Origin: Chloroflexota bacterium
GTDB taxonomy: Bacteria > Chloroflexota > Dehalococcoidia > SZUA-161 > SpSt-899
Assembly (NCBI GenBank): GCA_018725425.1
Contig: QLUL01000089.1
Coordinates: 1 to 5,488 of the forward strand
Reading direction: 5' to 3'
DNA: 5,488 bases
This document shows positions 1-5,089 of this stretch, piece after piece; within the stretch, counting starts at the first letter, position 1, and each line of letters opens with the position of its first letter. The position numbers were made by a program, and so were the translations under genes. A model generated the notes under the pieces. The model saw nothing but the letters and a program-made list of their open reading frames with translations. It had not been told where the DNA came from and ran no database searches.

Positions 1-20
1 ATCTTTTAACCAACAGGTAG

Positions 21-79
21 TTAGGCTGAAGGCTGAAGACTGAGGAGCTTCCTTCAGCCTAAACCACTTCAGCCTAAAC
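21..79. repeat. Heptamer-type inverted and direct repeat at the 3' end of ntpA
   Basis: A perfect 12-bp inverted repeat, TTAGGCTGAAGG at 21-32 and CCTTCAGCCTAA at 51-62, encloses an 18-base loop. The left arm is built of 7-base units: GGCTGAA at 24-30, GGCTGAA at 31-37 and a diverged GACTGAG at 38-44. The right side holds a 13-base direct repeat, CTTCAGCCTAAAC, at 52-64 and 67-79. The second copy overlaps the end of ntpA and contains its TAG stop (complement of 74-76). No T-run follows the hairpin in the direction of transcription, so it is not a convincing terminator. It looks like a dispersed intergenic repeat lying between ntpA and whatever follows it on the left, presumably ntpB. The remaining bases 1-20 hold nothing I recognise. 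Confidence 0.8.
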
Positions 80-1813
80 TACTAGACTCGTCTCCATCCC
101 GGTCCACAACTCGCCGATGCGACCCTCGAATTCCTCGTGCGGTATGTCCTTCATCCTTGAAATTCGATAGACCATCGGCGACGAGCGGATCTCACTCACA
201 GGCACTCCGGAATTAACCATCGCTCCGGCTAGCTCGTAGAATTTCATTATCGTCTTGATCATCAGATGAGCCCTTTGAGGGAGGCAATAGGTATCTATTT
301 TATGGTAGGCGCTTTGAGCCAGGAAGTCCTCGCGGATCATCCTGGCACACAAGAGAAGGAGTTTATCGTTCTCCGGCAAGGCCTCCGGCCCCACGAGTCT
401 GACGATCTCCTCCAGTCGAGCCTCCTGCTGCAATACCTTCAGTGCCAATGCCCTGATATCCGCCCAATCGGGGGCGATCTCGCTCCACCATGCCCTGGTG
501 CTCTCAGCGTAGAGACTGTAGCTGGTGAGCCAGTTGATGGTGGGGAAGTGTCTCTTGTTAGCCAGGGAGACATCCAGAGAATAAAGGGCTTCGATTATGC
601 GAAGCGTGTTCTGGGTCACCGGTTCACTGAAGTCGGCGCCCGGAGGGCTGACTGCCCCTGCCACTGTTACGGAGCCCCTCCTTTGCGGCGATCCCAGACA
701 TTCCACCATGCCCGCCCGTTCGTAGAAGCTGGCCAGTCGTGACCCCAGATACGGTGGGAAGCCCTCCTCGCCGGGCATCTCTTCCAGCCGGCCGCCTAAT
801 TCTCGCATCGCCTCCGCCCAGCGCGACGTTGAGTCGGCCACCAGCAGGATATCATATCCCATATCCCTGAAGTATTCGGCGAGGGTAATCCCAATAAAGA
901 CGCTCACCTCGCGAGCAATAACCGGCATATTGGAGGTATTGGCGATGAAGACCTCCTTTTCCATAAGGAGGCGACCGGTCTTCGGTTCACGGAGTCTGGT
1001 GAAGCTGTGGAGGACATCGGCCATCTCGTTGCCCCGCTCTCCACAACCTACATAGATATTGATATCGGTTTGCGCCCATCTGACCAATTGCTGCAAGGCA
1101 ACGGTTTTGCCTGTACCAAAGCCTCCTGGTATACTGGCCTTGCCTCCCAGAGCCAGAGGGAACATATAATCCATGATCCGCATGCCGGTGACGAGGAGTC
1201 CCGAGGGATCGAATCTGGTCTTATATGGTCGGGGCTTTCTCACCGGCCACTCTTGCTTGAGCGTAAGCTCTTTTTGTACCCCGTCCTGCTCGATCCAGGC
1301 AATCGGCTCCTCGATGGTGTATTCCCCTTTCCTGACGATCTTCTTTAATATGCCCTTTGTTCCGGGAGGAACCATTATGCGGTGTTCCACCAGTTCAGTC
1401 TCGGGGACAACGCCCATAATGTGACCCTGATCGAGGGCGTCACCGACCTTGACCCGGGGTGTGAAATGCCATTTCTTGTCTCTGGGGAGGGCAAATGCCT
1501 TGGTGCCACGTTTGAGGAACAGCTCACCACCGCTCATCAGACTGGTCAGCGATTTTTGCAGACCATCGTAGATCGATCCCATAATCCCGGGACCCAGCTC
1601 GGCGGTTAGTATCTTGCCGGTTCCCTCAATTCGCTCGCCCACCCGTAACCCCAGGGTATCCTCATGGGCCTGGATGGTTGCCCGGTCTCCGTCAAGTCCG
1701 ATGACCTCACCGATGAGTTCTTCCTCCCCAATGTGCACCACCTCATAGACCTGCGAGCCTCTCATGCCCTCGGCTATGACTACCGGACCAGAAATTCTCC
1801 ATATCTTACCCAT
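74..1813 (-). CDS. ntpA: V/A-type ATPase catalytic subunit A
   Basis: This is the nucleotide-binding catalytic subunit of the V1/A1 head, which hydrolyses or makes ATP as an A3B3 hexamer at the cytoplasmic face of the membrane. The 579 residues match the usual length of about 580. An N-terminal beta-barrel (about 1-66) is followed by the insertion specific to A subunits (about 110-190). The P-loop GGFGTGKT is at 230-237 with K236; GERGNE at 258-263 carries the catalytic glutamate E259; Walker B LLVAD ends at D327, followed by STSRWAEAMRE. Further A-subunit signatures are MPGEEGFPPYLGSRL (346-360) and SPPGADFSEP (389-398). The C-terminal part is the helical bundle. The ATG start has an AGGGGG ribosome site about 8 bases upstream and gives the standard N terminus (MGKIWRISGPVV). 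The P-loop reads GGFGTGKT, where the commonest family form is GPFGxGKT; all functional positions are kept. It lies 48 bases after the toxin gene, and its TAG stop falls in a repeat. Confidence 0.98.
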   Translation of the reverse strand: MGKIWRISGPVVIAEGMRGSQVYEVVHIGEEELIGEVIGLDGDRATIQAHEDTLGLRVGERIEGTGKILTAELGPGIMGSIYDGLQKSLTSLMSGGELFLKRGTKAFALPRDKKWHFTPRVKVGDALDQGHIMGVVPETELVEHRIMVPPGTKGILKKIVRKGEYTIEEPIAWIEQDGVQKELTLKQEWPVRKPRPYKTRFDPSGLLVTGMRIMDYMFPLALGGKASIPGGFGTGKTVALQQLVRWAQTDINIYVGCGERGNEMADVLHSFTRLREPKTGRLLMEKEVFIANTSNMPVIAREVSVFIGITLAEYFRDMGYDILLVADSTSRWAEAMRELGGRLEEMPGEEGFPPYLGSRLASFYERAGMVECLGSPQRRGSVTVAGAVSPPGADFSEPVTQNTLRIIEALYSLDVSLANKRHFPTINWLTSYSLYAESTRAWWSEIAPDWADIRALALKVLQQEARLEEIVRLVGPEALPENDKLLLLCARMIREDFLAQSAYHKIDTYCLPQRAHLMIKTIMKFYELAGAMVNSGVPVSEIRSSPMVYRISRMKDIPHEEFEGRIGELWTGMETSLVV

Positions 1814-1861
1814 ATTGTTAGCCCCCTACTTACCATGCTTTTCTTGCACCAACTAATTCGA

Positions 1862-2176
1862 CTAACGTTCCCTGTCTTGATACAATGCTGTTTTGATTTC
1901 CCGAGCACCATGCACTACTGCCAATATTTCAACATTCTGGCTACCTTCTATGATTCTATAAACGATCCTGTAATTTCGATAAATGACTTCCCTAAGTCCA
2001 TGATTTTCAAGCTCTGGCACGATGCGACCACAACGAGGCATCGTCTCAAGTTTCATGGTCGCTCCGATAAGGGATTTTATGAATCTGGCAGCGTATGTTT
2101 TGGAATCTCTTGCAATATAGTCATGAATTGCTTGTAAGTTATGGCTTGCTTTTTCGGTCCACTTTATTTTGCCCAT
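1862..2176 (-). CDS. ParE/RelE-family toxin of a type II toxin-antitoxin module
   Basis: A 104-residue basic protein with the pattern of the ParE/RelE toxin superfamily: W6, a helical hairpin with DYIARDS (19-25) and AARF (29-32), MPRCGR (46-51), VPEL (53-56), the LRE (61-63) strand, YRIVYRI (69-75), and a C-terminal strand ending VVHGAR (87-92). Family members either inhibit DNA gyrase (ParE) or cut mRNA on the ribosome (RelE). The sequence does not decide which, though the YRIVYRI and HGAR pattern is typical of members annotated ParE-like. The ATG overlaps the end of the upstream antitoxin gene by 13 bases in another frame, so the two are probably translationally coupled; only a weak GAGTAG-like ribosome site precedes it. 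Length is normal for the family and there is no sign of decay. It sits between two ATPase genes and shares their strand. Confidence 0.9.
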   Translation of the reverse strand: MGKIKWTEKASHNLQAIHDYIARDSKTYAARFIKSLIGATMKLETMPRCGRIVPELENHGLREVIYRNYRIVYRIIEGSQNVEILAVVHGAREIKTALYQDRER

Positions 2177-2349
2177 TGTTCTACTCGGCTGAGGAGTTCC
2201 TCTGTGGTCAACAACTTTCCACTTTCAGCATGTTCAAGCCCCTCAAGAACCTGAGCAACAAAGTTTATTTCACTCATTATGTCTTCTAAGGAACAACCAT
2301 CGGGCAATCGTCTTATAGTTGCTATAGTTGCGTCCTTGAGCAAATCCAT
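2164..2349 (-). CDS. Antitoxin partner of the ParE/RelE-type toxin
   Basis: A 61-residue acidic protein directly upstream of and overlapping the toxin gene. Its plan, an N-terminal helix, then RRLPDGCSLEDIMSEI (residues 13-28), a central EGLEHAESGKLLT stretch (38-50) and a terminal EELLSRVEQWAK, resembles the short antitoxins with a LPDxxxxEDxM motif often paired with ParE/RelE toxins. In such pairs the antitoxin binds and neutralises the toxin and usually represses the shared promoter. I see no recognisable DNA-binding domain, so autoregulation is uncertain. I chose the ATG at 2347-2349 rather than the GTG at 2356-2358, because that GTG directly abuts a strong AGGAGG site which lies 8 bases before the ATG. 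The gene starts 23 bases after the ntpF stop, so it is probably read from the ATPase transcript. Confidence 0.82.
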   Translation of the reverse strand: MDLLKDATIATIRRLPDGCSLEDIMSEINFVAQVLEGLEHAESGKLLTTEELLSRVEQWAK

Positions 2350-2357
2350 TGAGAACA

Positions 2358-2363
2358 CCTCCT
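2358..2363 (-). promoter_or_regulatory. Strong ribosome binding site of the antitoxin gene
   Basis: On the minus strand the bases read AGGAGG, 8 bases ahead of an ATG at 2349. The site touches the in-frame GTG at 2356-2358, leaving no spacing for it, so it settles the start at the ATG. It is among the best Shine-Dalgarno matches in the window and fits the need for antitoxin to be made in excess over toxin. Confidence 0.8.
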
Positions 2364-2372
2364 TTTGCTCGT

Positions 2373-2726
2373 TTAGATTTCAACATCGAATCCGATGAAG
2401 TGTTTGAGATATGCCTTATAGAGCGCCCCGATGTCCTTGTGCTTCGTTCCGTGCTTGGACGGCACCTCGACGATCACCGGGGTCATACTTTTCTCACCTC
2501 TGACACCGGCGATTAAATCCTCGGCATGCTCGGCATATTCCTCCAGAATAATGATGATGCCGATCTCCGAGTCGTTTACCAGCTCAGTCAGGGATCTTCT
2601 GACATCGGCTCGAATGTCGCCATCGCCTTCGATAAGACGATAGCGACTGATGCCAGCCAGCCTCATTCCGTTCACCAGGTCCTCATCCCCGATAGCAGCG
2701 ATGGCCAGGTGTTCGAGGCGCGTCAT
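2373..2726 (-). CDS. ntpF: V/A-type ATPase subunit F
   Basis: Small rotor-stalk subunit (called NtpG in the Enterococcus hirae operon, F elsewhere) that sits with subunit D in the central stalk and modulates ATP hydrolysis. The 117 residues are a little longer than the usual 100-110. The N-terminal half is a Rossmann-like alpha/beta domain: AAIGDEDLVNGMRLAGI (10-26), then IGIIIILEEYAEHA (55-68) and TPVIVEVPSK (81-90). The C-terminal part (about 95-117) is the helix that packs along the stalk. The family motif commonly reads GFRLAG and here reads NGMRLAG. The start ATG overlaps the ntpC stop as ATGA, so the two genes are translationally coupled. The next ATPase gene (ntpA) is displaced by the toxin-antitoxin pair. 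Confidence 0.93.
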   Translation of the reverse strand: MTRLEHLAIAAIGDEDLVNGMRLAGISRYRLIEGDGDIRADVRRSLTELVNDSEIGIIIILEEYAEHAEDLIAGVRGEKSMTPVIVEVPSKHGTKHKDIGALYKAYLKHFIGFDVEI

Positions 2727-3874
2727 GAGTTCACCACCAGAAGGTTCTTGGCCCCCTCTAAGTTATCGAGGAGGGATTTGGCGACCAGTCTCAAATTCCG
2801 CAACTCCATCTCCTTGAGTATCAGGTACCACGGCATCAGCAGAGACGACATTACCCTCGGCATGAGGATATCCCTGAGCAACTGAAATTTGTGTTTATCT
2901 ATGACCTCTTCGATAGCGGTAAGGCTATGGGTCTTTTCGTAGCTCACCAGAACATCTTGCCCCACCTGATAGTAGAAGGTATCCTCCAGTCTGCCTGGAA
3001 TATCTGGCAGCTTGAGTGAAAGCAACTCGCTGATGATCTCACCGGAGAGCATGTACCCACCGCCCAGAGTCTGGAGTCTGGAGTCTGGAGTCTGGAGTCT
3101 GGAGTCCCCCCCCTTCCCCGACTCTTGACTATCGACTCTTGGCTCTTGACTCTTGACTCTTGACTCTTGCCTCTTGCCTACTGACCTTAAAACCATCTGC
3201 AAGTTCAAGAGGTCAATTATGAAGCCAAGGGATTTGGTCAGCAGATGCCCCTCGGTCAAGCTCTTGGCCGTAGCCAAGTAATCTTGATAGTAGGCGTTGT
3301 CGAGCTGGGAGCCGATCATTTGGAGTCCGGAGTCCGGAGTTTGGAGTCTGGAGTCCCCCGCTCTCCCCGACTCTCGACTCTCGACTCTCGACTCTCGACT
3401 CAAAATATCGGCGTATCTTTCCAACCCACACCTTCTCGATATCTCGATGATGCCCTCGATCTCTGCAGCGTCGGAGAGTTCGTCGAGTAACCCACGGCTG
3501 CAAATAACGCCCACCGGTATCATGCGAGCCTTCTGGTGTGCCGCGATGCCCTGCAGGGCCGCTTTAATGTTCAGTACATCGTACTTCACGAGGTGTTTCT
3601 GCAGCACGGTGTGCATCTCATCGGGGAGGATGCGGAGCCCTTCAAGGTGCTCTATGTGCTCCTGAAGATACTCCCACAGTGAGGCATCGAAGGCATCGAA
3701 TTTGTTGATGGTCTGTCGCCTCAGATAGCTCCCGATGTCCGTGTCCTGGATGAGCTCTAACGCCTCGGGCAAATTGGATGCCCTCAGCATCCCTTCCAGG
3801 TGTTCGGAAGTTACGAGTCGGGATTCTGCAGCCTTCAGGTATGCTGTGGCAAAGGCATATCTTGGGTTGATCAA
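2723..3874 (-). CDS. ntpC: V/A-type ATPase subunit C with two repeat-encoded insertions
   Basis: Subunit C (relative of yeast Vma6/d) is the funnel-shaped socket that joins the central stalk to the membrane ring. The start region NPRYAFATAYLKAAESRL (residues 3-20), LVKYDVLNIKAAL (95-107), QLDNAYYQDYL (190-200), IDLLNLQMVLR (220-230) and the helical C terminus fit the family. At 383 residues it is longer than the usual 320-350. The excess is two hydrophilic, low-complexity stretches, residues about 159-184 and 234-269, encoded by heptamer DNA repeats; removing them leaves about 321. Both share ESG(R/K)(A/G)GDSRLQTPDS. The frame stays open throughout. The start is TTG: an in-frame TGA lies at 3878-3880 and a GGGGG site precedes by 7 bases. 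An ATG at 3879-3881 is in the wrong frame. The stop overlaps the ntpF start (ATGA). Confidence 0.92.
   Translation of the reverse strand: MINPRYAFATAYLKAAESRLVTSEHLEGMLRASNLPEALELIQDTDIGSYLRRQTINKFDAFDASLWEYLQEHIEHLEGLRILPDEMHTVLQKHLVKYDVLNIKAALQGIAAHQKARMIPVGVICSRGLLDELSDAAEIEGIIEISRRCGLERYADILSRESRVESRESGRAGDSRLQTPDSGLQMIGSQLDNAYYQDYLATAKSLTEGHLLTKSLGFIIDLLNLQMVLRSVGKRQESRVKSQEPRVDSQESGKGGDSRLQTPDSRLQTLGGGYMLSGEIISELLSLKLPDIPGRLEDTFYYQVGQDVLVSYEKTHSLTAIEEVIDKHKFQLLRDILMPRVMSSLLMPWYLILKEMELRNLRLVAKSLLDNLEGAKNLLVVNS
3067..3175. repeat. Heptamer repeat element, copy 2, inside ntpC
   Basis: Plus strand: six exact copies of GAGTC at a strict 7-base period (starts 3067, 3074, 3081, 3088, 3095, 3102; unit GAGTCTG), then a 13-base spacer CCCCCCCTTCCCC (3107-3119), then about eight units of GACTCTT (starts 3120 to 3169) with scattered changes such as GACTATC, GGCTCTT and GCCTCTT. 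GAGTC is the reverse complement of GACTC and the arms are in register, so six 5-base blocks can pair across the spacer with 2-base mismatched links. On the coding (minus) strand the units contain no stop codon and encode residues about 234-269 of NtpC. Confidence 0.93.
3323..3401. repeat. Heptamer repeat element, copy 1, inside ntpC
   Basis: Plus strand: five GAGTC-type blocks at a 7-base period (starts 3323, 3330, 3337 as GAGTT, 3344, 3351), a 13-base spacer CCCCGCTCTCCCC (3356-3368), then five exact GACTC blocks (starts 3369, 3376, 3383, 3390, 3397; unit GACTCTC). It has the same arm-spacer-arm plan as the copy at 3067-3175, with the same spacer length and 10 of 13 spacer bases identical. 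The spacer-to-arm junctions are 249 bases apart, a multiple of three, so both are read in the same phase. It encodes NtpC residues about 159-184. Confidence 0.93.
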
Positions 3875-3886
3875 ATCTCATCCCCC
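3872..3886 (-). promoter_or_regulatory. TTG start and ribosome site of ntpC
   Basis: The minus strand reads GGGGGATGAGATTTG. GGGGG (3882-3886) is the likely ribosome site, 7 bases before the TTG at 3872-3874 that opens the frame encoding the family-like N terminus. The embedded ATG (3879-3881) opens a different frame with no family resemblance, and the in-frame TGA (3878-3880) rules out a longer product. A TTG start may lower the yield of subunit C, which is needed at one copy per complex; that is inference. Confidence 0.65.
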
Positions 3887-3899
3887 AACGTTCACCTGG

Positions 3900-3936
3900 C
3901 TGTCATTCTGAGCGTAGCAAACAATCTCTGAGGCCC
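3900..3936. repeat. Remnant of a dispersed intergenic repeat between ntpE and ntpC
   Basis: The stretch CTGTCATTCTGAGCGTAGC followed by AAACAATCTCTGAGGCCC resembles the 'GTCATTCTGAGCGnAGCGAAGAATCT' repeat that I know from intergenic DNA of many bacterial genomes. The second half here is diverged (AAACAATCT in place of GAAGAATCT). It fills most of the 107-base ntpE-ntpC gap (3875-3981), which is unusually long for an operon whose other core junctions are 21 bases or less, apart from the toxin-antitoxin site. The rest of the gap holds the ntpC ribosome site and two copies of ACCCTAAA (3967-3974, 3979-3986), the latter overlapping the ntpE stop. I see no terminator or clear promoter in it. Confidence 0.6.
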
Positions 3937-3981
3937 TTCACTTCTCTTTAGAGTGGCTGAACACTTACCCTAAATGAAACC

Positions 3982-4584
3982 CTAAAGGGTTAATTCCTTA
4001 TCAAAAAGCTCTTTACTCACCTGTGGCAGAATCCTCGGCAGCAGGCTCTCAAGTCTGGCCTCATAGGAGTTATCAATCCTCATCTTCCCTTCCGCATCCT
4101 CGACCATAACCCCTCCGAGCAAGTCGGCCTCTCTGATCCCCATCACCATGGACGACAGTTCCCCATCCCCGCTGACGATCGTCTCAACGATGTCCTTATC
4201 TCTCGGTGCAATATATATCTGTAATCTGTCGGTCTCCAGAGCCTGAGTGGCCTCTCTCAGCAATGTCTTAAGCGCTGCCTCATTGCTTGTGGTTCGTGAA
4301 AGAGCATCCTTCACCCCGCGGGTTACTTCAGCGATGACCTCAGCCTTGGCTTTCAGCAATTCCTGGCGTGCCCTGATGGATGCCTGTGCCAGGATTCGAG
4401 CAGCCTCGACCTCAGCCTTGGATCTCATCTTGCGCCTCTCCTCCTCGAGCCTCGCTTCGAGCTGCACACGGGCTTTTTCCACCTCTTCCCTGGCTTTCTC
4501 CTCGGCCTCGGCAATGATGCCGCGGGCTTCTTCCCTCACCTTGCTTAAGATAGCCTCGTTGATCTTCTCCATTCCGGCAATCAT
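3982..4584 (-). CDS. ntpE: V/A-type ATPase peripheral stalk subunit E
   Basis: Subunit E forms the peripheral stalk (stator) that holds the catalytic head still against the rotor. At 200 residues it has family length. Residues about 6-100 are an uninterrupted charged helix rich in Glu, Lys, Arg and Ala (for example AEAEEKAREEVEKAR, 25-39), the expected coiled coil that pairs with a subunit H/G partner. Residues about 105-200 form the globular alpha/beta domain that binds the top of the head, with the typical LLGGVMVEDAEGKMRIDNSYEARL run (155-178). The ATG start has GAGGTG five bases upstream, and that site overlaps the ntpK TAG stop (4595-4597), which couples the two genes; the gap is 10 bases. 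No subunit H partner gene is visible here; in other operons it lies before ntpI, outside this window. Confidence 0.95.
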   Translation of the reverse strand: MIAGMEKINEAILSKVREEARGIIAEAEEKAREEVEKARVQLEARLEEERRKMRSKAEVEAARILAQASIRARQELLKAKAEVIAEVTRGVKDALSRTTSNEAALKTLLREATQALETDRLQIYIAPRDKDIVETIVSGDGELSSMVMGIREADLLGGVMVEDAEGKMRIDNSYEARLESLLPRILPQVSKELFDKELTL

Positions 4585-4594
4585 AAAGACACCT

Positions 4595-5068
4595 CTACAT
4601 CACACCAATCATGCTCAAGGCCATTATCGTGAATACCAGTCCCAGAACCCCGAAGAGCTCGATCATCACCGCCAGCATTATGGTGTTGGTAAATATTCGC
4701 CCTTTTGTCTTGGTCAGAAGGGATATTCCGGAGGCACAAACTGCTCCCTGATAGGCTGCCGAGAAGACTTCCGCTGCGGCAGCGATAACACCAATCCCTA
4801 GTACCGCGAAGCCGTAACCGGCGCCCATTTCGGCGACTCTTGGCATGACCGTCGTCAGGATGATGATCAAGATTATCAGCCCATAGAAAGTCTGTGTCAT
4901 GGGCAGGGCTGCCAGTACTATCACATTCCTGAGCTGCTTGGGATCGTCGGCCAGGATGGCCGCCCCGGCAGATCCCGCCCAGCCTATGCCAATCGATGAG
5001 CCTGCTAGACCCCCCGCTAGAGCTATCGCACCACCGAGAATCGCCAAAGATTCGGGACTAATTAGCAT
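4595..5068 (-). CDS. ntpK: V/A-type ATPase membrane ring subunit K (c/proteolipid)
   Basis: The rotor-ring proteolipid that carries the transported ion. At 157 residues it is the duplicated two-hairpin form with four membrane helices (about 8-30, 49-75, 86-110, 128-152), like Enterococcus hirae NtpK. The second hairpin keeps the essential carboxylate E137 (VMIELFGVLG). The first hairpin has LPMTQTFYG (55-63) with no carboxylate, so there is one ion site per four helices. Aligned by eye to E. hirae NtpK, the Na+ ligands L61, T64, Q65, Q110 and E139 correspond to L55, T58, Q59, Q107 and E137, all conserved. This points to Na+ coupling. The ATG start is preceded by AGGAGGGG about 5 bases upstream, one of the strongest sites in the window, as expected for a subunit needed in many copies. 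It begins 21 bases after the ntpI stop. Confidence 0.97.
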   Translation of the reverse strand: MLISPESLAILGGAIALAGGLAGSSIGIGWAGSAGAAILADDPKQLRNVIVLAALPMTQTFYGLIILIIILTTVMPRVAEMGAGYGFAVLGIGVIAAAAEVFSAAYQGAVCASGISLLTKTKGRIFTNTIMLAVMIELFGVLGLVFTIMALSMIGVM

Positions 5069-5089
5069 TTTAACCCCTCCTTTCTATTT

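Noticed and set aside
21..62. 12-bp stem hairpin as an intrinsic terminator of the operon
   Set aside because: The hairpin has an 18-base loop, and no U-run follows it in the minus-strand direction. It matches the local repeat units better, and ntpB is expected downstream.
266..742. 158-codon open frame on the plus strand
   Set aside because: It lies wholly antisense to ntpA, has no family resemblance, and is explained by codon bias on the opposite strand.
1664..2137. 157-codon plus-strand open frame across the ntpA start and toxin gene
   Set aside because: It is antisense to two well-supported genes and spans an intergenic gap, with no recognisable domain or ribosome site.
2356..2358. GTG as the antitoxin start
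   Set aside because: It directly abuts the AGGAGG ribosome site with no spacing. The ATG nine bases later has the right spacing.
3067..3401. CRISPR array
   Set aside because: The repeats are contiguous 7-base units without unique 30-40 base spacers, and no cas genes are nearby.
3213..3503. Minus-strand open frame overlapping ntpC
   Set aside because: It owes its length to the stop-free heptamer array. The residues outside the array do not resemble subunit C or any other family, whereas the ntpC frame does on both sides.
3642..3881. ATG-initiated frame at the start of ntpC, suggesting an early frameshift
   Set aside because: The TTG frame alone gives the family-like N terminus from the first residues and continues unbroken, so no frameshift is needed.
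3967..3986. Two ACCCTAAA copies, telomere-like
   Set aside because: There are only two short copies, one overlapping the ntpE stop; chance is enough.
4247..4801. 184-codon plus-strand open frame
   Set aside because: It is antisense to ntpE and ntpK. The Ser/Ala/Leu-rich sequence is what the reverse strand of a Glu/Ala coiled coil gives.
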